From: DAOUJI01 sp965224415
Lineage (GTDB): Bacteria; Chloroflexota; Dehalococcoidia; Lucifugimonadales; JAGWBF01
Length of the DNA stretch: 64,000 bases
NCBI GenBank assembly: GCA_965224415.1
Contig: CBDCZB010000005.1
Span: forward strand, 569,573 to 633,572
Direction of reading: 5' to 3'
Shown: positions 1 to 8,104 of the stretch, in pieces
How the letters are laid out: each line of letters starts with the position of its first letter
How positions within the stretch are numbered: the stretch's first letter is position 1
Program-made: the position numbers and the translations under genes
Notes under the pieces: generated by a model
The model's database searches: none
The model's input: the letters and a program-made list of their open reading frames with translations, nothing else
What the model was told of the DNA's origin: nothing

Positions 1-423
1 GACTCCGGGGTACGCCAGCGCTCTGAAGAGGCTGGGGCCGAAGCTCACCGTGGTCACCACGTTTTCCTTGTTGGGGTCGATTTCTTTAGTGGCGCGTCCC
101 AGCCACCCCTCGGTGCCCAGCTTGTCGGGCTCACAGGTGTGCCAGATGTCCATGGAGCGGAAATGAGACCTGGGGGAGTTGGGGTATCCCACGCCGTGGA
201 GTATGGCCACGTCGCCCCGCCGGTACAGGTCGGCCATCTCGCCCATGCTGGGGTGGAAGGCGATTTCATCGTCCAGCTTGTGGACCTTCTCCTCGTCCAC
301 CTTCACCACGGGGCGGTTGTCATAGTAGAGGGAGTTGGTATAGGGCACCACGCAGTTGAGGTAGTCGTTGCCCCCCGACAGTTGCATGACCACCAGGACC
401 GGGTCCTTCTTGCTCGTCGCCAT
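1..423 (-). CDS. DUF1501 family protein, N-terminal part (cut by window edge)
   Basis: The minus strand is open from an ATG at 423 to the window edge (141 codons). The start follows a strong AAGGAGG ribosome site 6 bases upstream. The translation begins MATSKKDPVLVVMQLSGGND and continues with a VVPYTNSLYYDNRP segment, then HPSMGEMADLY, HGVGYPNSPRSHF and MDIWHT. This is the typical start of DUF1501 proteins (alkaline-phosphatase-like fold, often secreted; function unknown). No Tat or Sec signal is visible, unlike many family members. It lies directly downstream of the DUF1800 gene on the same strand, and DUF1800-DUF1501 pairs are a recurrent two-gene operon in bacteria. The C-terminus lies outside the window. 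Confidence 0.85.
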   Translation of the reverse strand, partial: MATSKKDPVLVVMQLSGGNDYLNCVVPYTNSLYYDNRPVVKVDEEKVHKLDDEIAFHPSMGEMADLYRRGDVAILHGVGYPNSPRSHFRSMDIWHTCEPDKLGTEGWLGRATKEIDPNKENVVTTVSFGPSLFRALAYPGV

Positions 424-443
424 CGCGGCCTCCTTCAACTTCT

Positions 444-532
444 ACCCTCACCCCAACCCTCTCCCAGAAAGAGAGAGTTGGCAGGCGCCCCAAGCCCCCC
501 ACTCCCTTGGGAGAGGGGCCGGGGGTGAGGGT
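444..532. repeat. Imperfect inverted repeat between DUF1800 and DUF1501 genes
   Basis: The arms ACCCTCACCCCaACCCTCTCCC and GGGAGAGGGGccGGGGGTGAGGGT face each other around a centre of about 45 bases. They fill most of the gap between the two genes. The shape (long imperfect palindrome, C/G-rich termini, intergenic) resembles the dispersed palindromic or MITE-like elements of many bacterial genomes. It could also act as an RNA hairpin between the two cistrons. Only one copy is present in this window. Confidence 0.6.
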
Positions 533-536
533 TTGC

Positions 537-1937
537 TTACGCGTATTGATAGTCCCTGAGGGAAACGATGACCTGCAGCAACTCGGTCACGCGGAGCGTG
601 GAGGCGGCCGCTTCGTCGTCGTCCCACCTGAGGACGCCTTCCTGGGCAGCGTGGCCCAGCAGCTCCTCCCTGGATGCGGCGTCCACTTCCAGCGGGCCCA
701 TGAAACGCAGCAACGTGTCCACCACCGCCTCGGGGGACTGGTCGTCCTGGCTCCTGACCCGCTCGATGATTTTCTTCACACCCGGCTTGTCGGCGTCGCC
801 GTACATGTCGGCGCTGAAGTTTATCCTGCGCATCAGGGAGCCGCTGTTAATCCACTCCTTGCCCGTGTGCCATCCCTCCACGCTGGGCGGGTTGAGCAGG
901 TCCTGGCCCATGTAAGAGTACTGCCGAGACATGTCGCCGATTCCAGGGAAGGGGAACTCGTACCCACCGACCTGCCGCAGAGTCCCCACCACCACTTCCG
1001 TGGGGCTCTTGATGCGGGAGAAGCGGGCGTTCTTGAAGAAGTCGGAGTTGAACAGCGTGCGGAGCACGGACTTGATGTCGTAACCCGACTCGACAAAGGC
1101 CTTGGAGAGGGTCTCTATGGCCTCAGGGTCCCTGGGAGGAGTCACCGACCAGGCCGGCACCTGGGGCTCGTCGGCTACGAAGAAGTTGTACAGGTGGCGG
1201 GAGACGAAATTGGCTGTGGCCGGCTGCCGGCAGATGATGTCAATCACATCCTCGCCGTTGAAGTTCCCCACGTTGCCCAGGAACTCCTTCTCCGTGTTGT
1301 CGTGGAACTCCTCGTTGTACTCGAACTCCCACTCGAAACGGCCCATTGGGAACCGGGGCAGCATGTACTTGATGCTCCATCCGGTAAAGGCCCGGGAGCA
1401 CTCGTACACGTCCTTCTCGGTGTAGTTGCCCACGCCCATAGAGAAGAGCTCCAGCAGCTCACGGCCCCAGTTCTCGTTGACGGCGTAGTTGCGGTTCTCG
1501 ATGTTGTCCAGCCAGTGGAGCATGGCCGGGTTCTTCGCCACGTCAACCAGCAGCTCCTTGTAGCTGCCCAGGCCCTTCTCCCGGAACAGGTCGACCATGA
1601 CCATGATTTCGTAGTATTGGTCGACCTTGGAGACGCCGGTGGCGAAAATTTGGTGCCAGAAGAGGGCCATCTTTTCCTGGAGAGGGGCCTTGGTGTTGAG
1701 CATGTAGAAGAGCCAAGGAGTGGAACCGAACCCAAGAACCGTCCCTATCTTCCAGGCCCAGGGGTGGTAGCGAAAGAGATCGTATATGTCCACGGGCTCG
1801 TGAAGCTCGGGGTGAAGAAGCTCCTCCACCGTGGCCTCGTAGCCCTTGGCGACGTGGGCATCCAACTCGTCCAGGGACGCGCCGAAACCTGCGCGCCTCA
1901 TCAGGTGGGCCATCAACGCAATGTCATCGTTCGCCAT
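537..1937 (-). CDS. DUF1800 family protein
   Basis: A 466-residue protein starting MANDDIALMAHLMRRAGFGA, the hallmark N-terminus of DUF1800 ('hLlrRagFGa'). Further family motifs are FWHQIFATG, LLVDVAKNPAMLHWLDN near the middle, NENWGRELLELFSMGVGNYTEKDV, the 'ARAFTGW'-like SRAFTGW, the FLGNVGNFNGEDVIDII segment, and PPSVEGWHTGKEWINSGSL near the C-terminus. I chose the ATG at 1937 because it has a GAGGAGG site seven bases upstream and starts exactly at the conserved region; an in-frame ATG 14 codons further upstream lacks this support. Biochemical function is unknown. It forms an operon with the DUF1501 gene downstream. Confidence 0.9.
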   Translation of the reverse strand: MANDDIALMAHLMRRAGFGASLDELDAHVAKGYEATVEELLHPELHEPVDIYDLFRYHPWAWKIGTVLGFGSTPWLFYMLNTKAPLQEKMALFWHQIFATGVSKVDQYYEIMVMVDLFREKGLGSYKELLVDVAKNPAMLHWLDNIENRNYAVNENWGRELLELFSMGVGNYTEKDVYECSRAFTGWSIKYMLPRFPMGRFEWEFEYNEEFHDNTEKEFLGNVGNFNGEDVIDIICRQPATANFVSRHLYNFFVADEPQVPAWSVTPPRDPEAIETLSKAFVESGYDIKSVLRTLFNSDFFKNARFSRIKSPTEVVVGTLRQVGGYEFPFPGIGDMSRQYSYMGQDLLNPPSVEGWHTGKEWINSGSLMRRINFSADMYGDADKPGVKKIIERVRSQDDQSPEAVVDTLLRFMGPLEVDAASREELLGHAAQEGVLRWDDDEAAASTLRVTELLQVIVSLRDYQYA

Positions 1938-2222
1938 ATCTCCGCCTCCTCGATCGTATTCCACGCCTGTCCGGCACACATGTTTTAGGCGTAATTCAAG
2001 TGGCTAACAGTATAGGCAATCCCCATATCGGGCGTCAACAAACCGTATCTCCTCAAAGGGAACAGGCCACAGAACCGCGGCCTCAATACGCTCAGTTGCG
2101 TATCTCCCCGCCCGGAAGTTCGGACCAGGGGAGCCTCCTGGCAAGTCACCGAGCATGTTCAGAGGCATCACCGTGAGCGAAATGGCCAGTCGGAACCTGA
2201 GTGTGGAGATTCTCGATTTTGT
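1938..2222. other. Intergenic region at presumed left edge of the mobile element
   Basis: These 285 bases separate the DUF1800 start from the 3' end of the serine recombinase and hold no convincing ORF. They should contain the DUF1800/DUF1501 promoter. If the recombinase integrated the element here, one attachment-site half should also lie in or near this stretch. I found no matching core sequence on the far side by eye, so no att site is called. Confidence 0.4.
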
Positions 2223-3818
2223 CTAGTTTGGTGGACTACCGTTTACGGAAGATACCACCGAGCCGTTCAGCGGTATCTCCTGGACTTTTTTTCCTGGAAT
2301 CAAGCTGTCGTCGGGCATTGGAACGGTGTAACGGACGACGGCGTTGTCGGGCAGAAGCTCGATCTCCCTGACGAAGGTCTCGATGAAGGCCCTGCGCTCG
2401 GTCAGCTCGCTCTTTTGCAAGAACCTGCTCATGTCCTTGGCGTAGGCGGTGATGGTCTTGACGTCGTCGAGGACCGCCCTGCGCTGGGCCAGGATTGCCC
2501 TCGCCCCCTCAGCGGCGGACTCAAGGCGCTCCTGACGCTCCTTGTGGTCTCGGATGCGGTGGGCGAAGTCGGCCATGTTGAACTCGGTCGTCGTCTCCAC
2601 GAGGTCGTAGAGCCGGTCGAGTCTGCCCCTCACGTCGGCAAGCTCCGACTGGATGGTCTCCAGCCGCTTGCGCTCGTCGCCGGCCACGTCGTCCATCTGC
2701 TCGTCCACGACATTGACCAGGCTCCGAATGTTGCCCTCGGTCAGGATGTTGGAGCGAATCAAGCCGACGACCAGCTCCTCGAACTTTCGGGCGTCGACCC
2801 TGGGCGAGTCGCAGGACCCGGGCGCGCGCTTCACGAAGGAGTGGCAGACGTAGTAGGGGAACGTGCCCCTGCTGGAGTAGCGGCCCGAGAGCGCCCTCTT
2901 GCACCTGTAGCACTTGACCAGGCCACTCAGAAGGAAGGTGCTTCCGACCCTGCGGGGGTGGGTCATCCTGGGGGCTCGGGAGCGCAGTATCCTGTTCACC
3001 CGGTCGAACTGGGCCTTGGCGACGGTGGCGGGGAACGCCTTGTCCACCCGCACCGGGTCGGCCCCGTCCTTGGCGTTGTTGCCCCAGACGAGGATGCCCA
3101 GGTACGCCTCGTTTCTGAGGATGTTGTGGACTGTGGGCTTGTTCCAGAGCTTACCCCTGGGGCTGGCGATGCCCTCGTCGTTGAGGATGCGGACGATCGT
3201 CATCATCCCCTTGCGGGACTCGGCCAGGTCGAAGATGCGCTTGACGATGCCCGTCGTTTCGGGGTCCGGCTCCAGGGTGGGCCTCTCCTTGGGGCCGTCC
3301 TGCACCTTGACCTTCCTGTAGCCGTAGGGGGCCATGGGAGCGACCCAGAAGCCCCTGGATGCGGCTTCCCTCATACCCCGCAGGACTTCCATCGCCAAAT
3401 TCTCGCTGTAGAACTCGTCCACGGTCTCTATGATGCCTTCGAGGAGCCTGCCGGTGGGGTTGTCCTCGGCCTGCTCGGTGATGGAGACGACGCGGAGGCC
3501 CTTGCGCCTGAGCATGGACTTCAGAATGACGGCGTGCTCCCGCTTGCGGGTGAAGCGGGAGAACTTCCAGACCAATATCTCCTTGAAGGGGGCCTCGGTC
3601 CTCTTGGCCTCGTCCAGCATCTTCTGGAACTCCGGGCGGTTCATCACGCGTCCGCTCTCCGCCTCGTCCACGTACTCCCGGACGACCTCGTAGCCGTTCT
3701 TGTCGGCGTAGTCCCTGAGCGCTCTCAGCTGGGCGGACACGGACAGGTCCACGTCCTGGCGGTCGCTGGAGACCCTGGCGTAGAGGGCTGCCGGCGTGCG
3801 GTCGTTTCGTTCACTCAT
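2223..3818 (-). CDS. Large serine recombinase (integrase)
   Basis: 531 residues. Domains in order: resolvase-type catalytic domain (about 8-150) with the ALYARVSSDRQ motif, where Ser17 is the expected nucleophile, and the helper motif WKFSRFTR; 'Recombinase' domain (about 160-270) with SRGFWVAPMAPYGYRKV and LWNKPTVHNILRNEAYLG; a zinc ribbon with Cys303, Cys306, Cys325 and Cys336; and a coiled-coil C-terminal region. Length and order match large serine integrases that insert and excise phages and conjugative elements by att x att recombination. The chosen ATG has an AAGGAGGAG site; a longer frame upstream overlaps the next gene. It overlaps the 3' end of the ribbon-helix-helix gene by 8 bases, implying coupled translation. 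It is the likely integrase of the element extending to about 20.9 kb. Confidence 0.93.
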   Translation of the reverse strand: MSERNDRTPAALYARVSSDRQDVDLSVSAQLRALRDYADKNGYEVVREYVDEAESGRVMNRPEFQKMLDEAKRTEAPFKEILVWKFSRFTRKREHAVILKSMLRRKGLRVVSITEQAEDNPTGRLLEGIIETVDEFYSENLAMEVLRGMREAASRGFWVAPMAPYGYRKVKVQDGPKERPTLEPDPETTGIVKRIFDLAESRKGMMTIVRILNDEGIASPRGKLWNKPTVHNILRNEAYLGILVWGNNAKDGADPVRVDKAFPATVAKAQFDRVNRILRSRAPRMTHPRRVGSTFLLSGLVKCYRCKRALSGRYSSRGTFPYYVCHSFVKRAPGSCDSPRVDARKFEELVVGLIRSNILTEGNIRSLVNVVDEQMDDVAGDERKRLETIQSELADVRGRLDRLYDLVETTTEFNMADFAHRIRDHKERQERLESAAEGARAILAQRRAVLDDVKTITAYAKDMSRFLQKSELTERRAFIETFVREIELLPDNAVVRYTVPMPDDSLIPGKKVQEIPLNGSVVSSVNGSPPN

Positions 3819-4032
3819 CTGTTGCTCCTCCTTGTCTCTTCCTATTGGGTTGGCGCGAGCGCCGCATCTGCGTCCTCTCCTGTCTGCGCCACTCCCTCTC
3901 CTCCAGGTAGAGGCGAAACCCCTCACGCAGAAGCTCGCTCACGGTGCGGCCCTCCTCCTCGGCCACCTGCCTCAGTTGCTCTTCCATGGCGGGCGGCATG
4001 GAGAAGGTGACGATCTTCGTGGTCCTTGCCAT
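3811..4032 (-). CDS. Ribbon-helix-helix (CopG-like) DNA-binding protein
   Basis: 73 residues starting MARTTKIVTFSMPPAMEEQL, followed by EEEGRTVSELLREGFRLYLEER. The pattern is a short beta strand (KIVTFSMP), then two helices with the 'RTVSELLREG' turn, as in CopG/Arc/MetJ-type ribbon-helix-helix dimers. The tail is basic (RRQERTQMRRSRQPNRKRQ). The start sits at the conserved strand; an upstream ATG is less likely. Its stop overlaps the serine recombinase start by 8 bases, so the two are one transcription unit. The position suggests an autoregulator or accessory factor for the recombinase (inference). Confidence 0.8.
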   Translation of the reverse strand: MARTTKIVTFSMPPAMEEQLRQVAEEEGRTVSELLREGFRLYLEEREWRRQERTQMRRSRQPNRKRQGGATDE

Positions 4033-4178
4033 GTGTTTTTTGCTCTTTGTAGTAATACTAAGTCCTACCCTTATCATGGACGAACCGGCTGCCCCTGTCA
4101 AGGGCCGCAGCCCCTATAACCGGCGCTCTGAATGGAGTAAAATGAGGTGGTAGAAACTGAGAAGGAGAGGCTCTCCCT

Positions 4179-4535
4179 ATGGGGACATTCAGGTGGCCGC
4201 TGCGCATCTCCAGCATGGATGGGCAGCAGGAGCGGGACGTGGAGGCAACGGTAGACACCGGGGCCGCCTACACGACGCTGCCCGGCAGCCTGCTGCGCGA
4301 GCTGGGGATCGAGCCGATGGACAAGGGCGTCTTCCTGCTCGCCGACGGTCGCCGGGTGGAGATGGACATTGGGAGAGCTTGGGCCACGGTCGACGGCTCC
4401 AGCGAGGTCACTCTCGTCGTGTTCGGAGAGGACGACGCCCCGGCTCTGCTGGGAGCCTACACCCTGGAAGGGTTGAGGCTGGCGGTGGACCCCATTGCGC
4501 AGCGACTCGTTCCCACCCATCTCATCATGTACTAG
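4179..4535 (+). CDS. Clan AA (retroviral-type) aspartic protease-like protein
   Basis: 118 residues, single domain. The sequence EATVDTGAAYTTLPGSLLRE carries the catalytic Asp-Thr-Gly triplet followed by A(A/S)-type residues. A second half, FGEDDAPALLGAYTLEGLRL, matches the 'lLG...L..l.l' motif of clan AA aspartic proteases, which work as homodimers with one DTG per subunit. A GAAGGAGAGG site lies about nine bases before the ATG. It is the only plus-strand gene in this part of the element and is divergent from the recombinase operon. The substrate is unknown. Confidence 0.8.
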   Translation: MGTFRWPLRISSMDGQQERDVEATVDTGAAYTTLPGSLLRELGIEPMDKGVFLLADGRRVEMDIGRAWATVDGSSEVTLVVFGEDDAPALLGAYTLEGLRLAVDPIAQRLVPTHLIMY

Positions 4536-4602
4536 GAGGGTGGGGCGCCCGTCGAGCTCCTTCTTCTTGCACCGTGCCGTCGGCTCCACCCGCTCACACC
4601 CC

Positions 4603-5454
4603 TCAGTGGCCCTCGCACTCGTTCCCAAAGCCGTCTCGTAGGCCGTCAGCTCCCAGGGCCTCCTCGTCGAGGGCGACCGCCTCCGCCAAGGGCATTCGCA
4701 GAGAATGGAGGTACGGTTCCTTGGCGAACGCCAGCCCACCTCGCATCCTGTCGTCGATCTCGACCGCCTCGGCGAACAGCTCCGGCCAGCGGCGCTTGGT
4801 CTCCACCCAACGCTGGCGGGACTGGAAGGGGCAGGCGACGCAGGCCGAACGTTCCAGGGGTCTGTCGTAGCGGGCTTCCCACCATTCCATGCAGTCCCTC
4901 CTTGACATCCCAGCCTCGATGAGGGGGTATCGGTTCTCTATCCACCTGTCACGGGAGGTCTTCATGCGTATGGCCTCGTCGGTGGAGATGCCGAGCCACA
5001 GCTCGACGGTGGTTCCGGCGGGGACGCGCTGCCGGGGTCGCAGCCCTAGCAGCTCCCGCATCCTGCGTCTGATGGGCCGTATCTTGTAGTTGTCGGTGCA
5101 CTGGCGTCTGCCGATGCCGTCGCCCTCTCCGTCGCGTCCCTTGAGGTAGACTGGTATGTCCACGTAGCTGCGTGAGTCCGAGTGGTTGGTGAGGGCCTTC
5201 ACGTCCTCGCGGAGGCTTCGCCCGTTGTCGACGACGTGCAGGGGGAAGCTCAGCCGCCCTTTGAGCCACTTGATGTGCTCGTAGACGCTCGGGGGCTCCC
5301 AATGGGTGTCGGCGAAGACGGCGCAGTCGGGGATGCGGTCGAAAGCGCCCCCCGATCCAGTCGAGGGCAGGCTCTGGCTCGCCATGAGCGCCATGACGGA
5401 GGACTGGACGTCTCCGCCTAGGCTGAGGACCGTCAGCGTTGGTGGGTTGCTCAT
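4603..5454 (-). CDS. PAPS-reductase-like / PP-loop adenine nucleotide alpha-hydrolase-type protein
   Basis: 283 residues. The N-terminus TVLSLGGDVQSSVMALMA is in the place of the PP-loop SGGxDS of PAPS reductases and related ATP pyrophosphatases. It is followed by CAVFADTHWEPPSVYEHI (the usual 'fiDTG.e.p.t..yv' segment) and RRQCTDNYKIRPIRRRMREL (the 'r.CT..yKi.pi' motif). C-terminal Cys residues sit in a SACVACPFQSR segment. Such proteins are common on phages and mobile elements, where some modify nucleic acid or take part in defence; true sulfate assimilation is unlikely here. The gene starts one base after the stop of the small upstream gene (TGAtATG), so translation is coupled. Confidence 0.72.
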   Translation of the reverse strand: MSNPPTLTVLSLGGDVQSSVMALMASQSLPSTGSGGAFDRIPDCAVFADTHWEPPSVYEHIKWLKGRLSFPLHVVDNGRSLREDVKALTNHSDSRSYVDIPVYLKGRDGEGDGIGRRQCTDNYKIRPIRRRMRELLGLRPRQRVPAGTTVELWLGISTDEAIRMKTSRDRWIENRYPLIEAGMSRRDCMEWWEARYDRPLERSACVACPFQSRQRWVETKRRWPELFAEAVEIDDRMRGGLAFAKEPYLHSLRMPLAEAVALDEEALGADGLRDGFGNECEGH

Positions 5455-5455
5455 A

Positions 5456-5680
5456 TCAGCCCTCCTCCTCGCCGCCGTCCTCCCCGGCTTCGGGCCGGGG
5501 CGATGCGGCCGCCTGCTCCTCCATGTAGGAGCGGATGGCGACGCGGGCCAGGATGCGCAGCCCCTTCAGGACCGCCCTGCGATGTTCAGGCGTATAGGAC
5601 GGCATGGAGCGCTCCAGGGCGTCTTCAAGCTCCTGCTCTCCGGGCCTCTTTCGTCCGTTGTTTCTTCTAGGATCTTTCAT
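5456..5680 (-). CDS. Small hypothetical protein coupled to the PAPS-reductase-like gene
   Basis: 74 residues. A basic N-terminus (MKDPRRNNGRKRPGEQELE) leads to a helix-forming centre (YTPEHRRAVLKGLRILARVAIRSYMEEQ) and an acidic, disordered tail ending GEDGGEEEG. No family was recognised. The codon structure and the TGAtATG junction with the next gene support it as real. The charge layout could suit a small partner or DNA-binding protein, but no function is assigned. Confidence 0.55.
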   Translation of the reverse strand: MKDPRRNNGRKRPGEQELEDALERSMPSYTPEHRRAVLKGLRILARVAIRSYMEEQAAASPRPEAGEDGGEEEG

Positions 5681-5836
5681 GTTGCGCAGTCGCAGCGGCG
5701 AATCGTCGGGCCGCTGTCCTCTCGTTACGGGTCTGTGACGGGCCGCCCGCGCCGACGGAAAGGGGCGAGCGCGGGCGGCGTCGGTTCCGGCCCCGCCGCG
5801 CCGCCGATGCGCCGTGCGCCCGGCGGGGCCTCCGGT

Positions 5837-6163
5837 CTAGCTCTCCTCCCCGAAGAAGGTCATCTGGAAGCCCTCGCCCAGGAGGATCTCCATACCTCCG
5901 GGGATGCCGGAGGCGAAGCGGGCTATGGAGAGCATGGCTCCCCCGCAGGGCTCGACGCTCTTCTTGCGCCACATGCGCAGCTGCTTGGGGTCCACGCCGA
6001 GGGCCTTGGCGAAGCCGCGCCAGGAGAGGCCGCTGGCCTCCTTCAGGCGTTCGAGGCGCTGGCCGAAGTCCCGGGGCAGGACGCCGCTCTCCAGGGGCTG
6101 GGTCCCGTCCGCTTCGTCGTTGTCGTGCCCGTCGAAACGGGTCGAGTCGTCAGTCTTGTTCAT
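5837..6163 (-). CDS. XRE-like helix-turn-helix protein
   Basis: 108 residues with a disordered acidic N-terminus (about 1-30). A helix-turn-helix follows: DFGQRLERLKEASGLSWRGF, then AKALGVDPKQLRMWRKKSVEP (about 32-72), closing with a short helical region. 'GLSWRGFAKALGVDPKQLRMWR' is a clear scanning and recognition helix pair. A GGAGGAG site precedes the ATG. It overlaps the upstream XRE gene by 14 bases and belongs to the minus-strand run from the transfer genes. It is probably a transcriptional regulator of the element. Confidence 0.75.
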   Translation of the reverse strand: MNKTDDSTRFDGHDNDEADGTQPLESGVLPRDFGQRLERLKEASGLSWRGFAKALGVDPKQLRMWRKKSVEPCGGAMLSIARFASGIPGGMEILLGEGFQMTFFGEES

Positions 6164-6455
6164 CTCTCTCCTCCAATCTGAATAGGTCTTGGAACTCTGT
6201 TACTTCCAGGGCCTTGAGCATCCGGCGGCGGATGCGACCGGAGGGCGAGCGCCCCTTGTTGACCAGCATCGACACGTAGCCGGGGCTGACCCCGATCTCC
6301 CTGGCGAGCCAGTTCTGGGAGCGGTTCAGCAGTGCCAGACGCTTCCAGACGGCCGCCGTATCGAGCCGGACAACGATCCGTCCTCTGCGCCTCCGGGGGC
6401 CTTCCTGCTTATGGGTATCCTGTTTGGGCATGGGTCTTCGTCCCTCGTCGTTCAT
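6150..6455 (-). CDS. XRE-family helix-turn-helix regulator
   Basis: 101 residues. The core VWKRLALLNRSQNWLAREIG, then VSPGYVSMLVNKGRSPSGRI, is a classical XRE helix-turn-helix (Q-x3-A-x3-G-VSxxYVSxL-xxGxxPS). The start used here is the ATG at 6455, which overlaps the stop of the replication-relaxation gene as ATGA. A second ATG eight codons downstream (MPKQDTHKQ) is possible. A longer open frame runs far upstream in this register, but that part is the antisense-like shadow of the upstream gene. It is likely a regulator co-expressed with the transfer module. Confidence 0.8.
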   Translation of the reverse strand: MNDEGRRPMPKQDTHKQEGPRRRRGRIVVRLDTAAVWKRLALLNRSQNWLAREIGVSPGYVSMLVNKGRSPSGRIRRRMLKALEVTEFQDLFRLEERDEQD

Positions 6456-8104
6456 TGAGGCGGCAGGGCCTGGGGCGACTGCGGGTCGGCGGGGGTGCGC
6501 CAGGCGTGTCCCATCGGCCCCAGGGCGTCTACGGCCTGCCTGTGGGACACCAACAGGGGCACGTTGACTCTCGATTCGTGGGTCTCCTCCCGCGCCACGC
6601 GCAGGAAGTGGGTGTGTGCGATCTCGTCGTCGAAGACGACCAGGACTGCGGGCCTCGTGCCGTGGTCGTCGGTGGGCCTGTGAGATGAGTAGTAGCGCAG
6701 ATAGGGGGCGAGCCGGTCGGACATGGTTGAGGGGCGCACGGCGCGGCGCTCCCACTCCAGGAAGAAGGGCCATGTCCTGTCCTCCTTGCGCAGTACGCCG
6801 AAGGCGTCGGGGTTGACGGCGCGCATACCGCCGTCGTGCCGGAAATGGCGGGAGGCCCTGCGGGGCGGGTCGAGCTGGACGACCTCCCACCCCAGCAGGG
6901 GGGCCTGCTCGGCGAGCGCGGCGAGGAAGCCGTGGACGGCGGCGGTGTGCTCCGTGTTCCTGAGCAGCTGGCGGGTCCGCCTGCCGGTGACGTTGCGCCA
7001 CTCGAACGGGCCTTCGGCGTCCTCCAGGGCGACGCTCCACCGCTTCCTCGCCACGGCCACGGACGTCCTGTCCCTGCGGGCCAGGAGCGCCAGCCCCCGG
7101 TCGGTGAGGGCCAGCCGTCCGCCCGCTTCGCGGGGCCGGGCCGCCAGGCCGAAGCCTTCGAGGGGGATGACGCCGTGGGAGACCCTCTGGGTCGAGACGC
7201 CCAGCAGCCCGGCCAGCTCCTTGAGGGCGATCCAGGGCCAGTCGGAGATGAGGTCGAGGGCGCGCTTCTCTATGGGCTTGACAAGGACCGGCAGCATGTG
7301 GTCGGGGATGTCCCATCCCGGACCCTCGACGGCGAAGTCGGCGGGCGGGTCGGCGCGCTGCGGTTCCGGCTCTAATGGAAGTTGTCCGCCCGGCCCCACC
7401 CGGTCGAGGGCGTAGCGCAGGTCGATCTCGGCGCCGACCTTCGGCGGACTCCATATCCGGTCGCCCGCCCCCGTCAGGACCGCAAGGCGTTCCACGGCGA
7501 ACAGAGCCGGAACGTCGGTGGTGGAGAGCAGCCTTCGGGCGTGCCTGAGCCGCACCTCGTCGGCCATGAGTACCAGCACCGTTCCGGGCATCGGCCAGTC
7601 GCGCAGCCCCCAGAGCCGCCGGGAGAAGCCCGACCTGTCGGCGGTCAGTCCCTGCCGGACGATGCCGACGGTCCTCCCGTCGGGAAGGGTCATGGCGGCG
7701 TCGAGGGGCAGGGAGCGGTACCAGCGGAACCGGATGGGGAATGCGACGCTCGAGACATTGGAGGCGACGCCGTAGACGGAGGCCACGGCGTCGAGGCGCT
7801 CCATCAGGCTGCGCCGCCACTGGGCCGAGACGGGGCGGCTGCGAAGCAGCTCATCGAGGGAGACCTCCTCCTCTGCGGCGAGTCGCCTCAGCCCCTCGGC
7901 GGTGAGGTGGAACCTCCGGGACGGGGGAAGCAGCCCGGTCGCGTGGGGCACGGAGGCGCAGAACCCGCCGGACTCCAACCTCTCTATGGCCTCGTAGACC
8001 GCGCCCCTGGACCAGCCGCAGACGGCGACCATCTCCAGCCGGTCGAGGAAGGGCATCCGCGACAGGGCGCGGAGCAGGTCGGCCTCGCATCCTTCGGGTC
8101 TCAT
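6452..8104 (-). CDS. Replication-relaxation family-like winged-helix protein
   Basis: 550 residues. The N-terminus holds a winged-helix region (MPFLDRLEMVAVCGWSRGAV, then YEAIERLESGGF) with the 'FHLTAEGLRRLA' wing. A second such region lies in the C-terminal half (WPWIALKELAGLLGVSTQRV). The C-terminal domain has FFLEWERRAVRPSTMSDRLA, then PYLRYYSSHR and PAVLVVFDDE, the pattern 'flEvDrgT....l..kl..Y....' seen in replication-relaxation proteins (PF13814) of Gram-positive-type conjugative elements. It is flanked by ATGA overlaps on both sides (VirD4 gene upstream, XRE gene downstream), placing it in the transfer operon. The assigned role in conjugative DNA processing follows from the family and context; assignment to the family is moderate. 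Confidence 0.65.
   Translation of the reverse strand: MRPEGCEADLLRALSRMPFLDRLEMVAVCGWSRGAVYEAIERLESGGFCASVPHATGLLPPSRRFHLTAEGLRRLAAEEEVSLDELLRSRPVSAQWRRSLMERLDAVASVYGVASNVSSVAFPIRFRWYRSLPLDAAMTLPDGRTVGIVRQGLTADRSGFSRRLWGLRDWPMPGTVLVLMADEVRLRHARRLLSTTDVPALFAVERLAVLTGAGDRIWSPPKVGAEIDLRYALDRVGPGGQLPLEPEPQRADPPADFAVEGPGWDIPDHMLPVLVKPIEKRALDLISDWPWIALKELAGLLGVSTQRVSHGVIPLEGFGLAARPREAGGRLALTDRGLALLARRDRTSVAVARKRWSVALEDAEGPFEWRNVTGRRTRQLLRNTEHTAAVHGFLAALAEQAPLLGWEVVQLDPPRRASRHFRHDGGMRAVNPDAFGVLRKEDRTWPFFLEWERRAVRPSTMSDRLAPYLRYYSSHRPTDDHGTRPAVLVVFDDEIAHTHFLRVAREETHESRVNVPLLVSHRQAVDALGPMGHAWRTPADPQSPQALPPQ

Noticed and set aside
507..1988. Plus-strand frame of 493 codons over the DUF1800 gene
   Set aside because: No family likeness; the minus-strand DUF1800 gene has clear motifs and a ribosome site.
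1938..2222. Attachment site (attL) next to the serine recombinase
   Set aside because: No repeated core could be matched with the far side of the element by eye, so no att site is claimed.
2415..4010. Plus-strand frame of 531 codons over the serine recombinase
   Set aside because: It is a shadow of the recombinase on the opposite strand, with no domain.
6456..7820. Upstream extension of the XRE gene into a 556-codon protein
   Set aside because: The extra part is Arg/Pro/Gly-rich and lies over the replication-relaxation gene in another frame; only the last 101 codons are supported.
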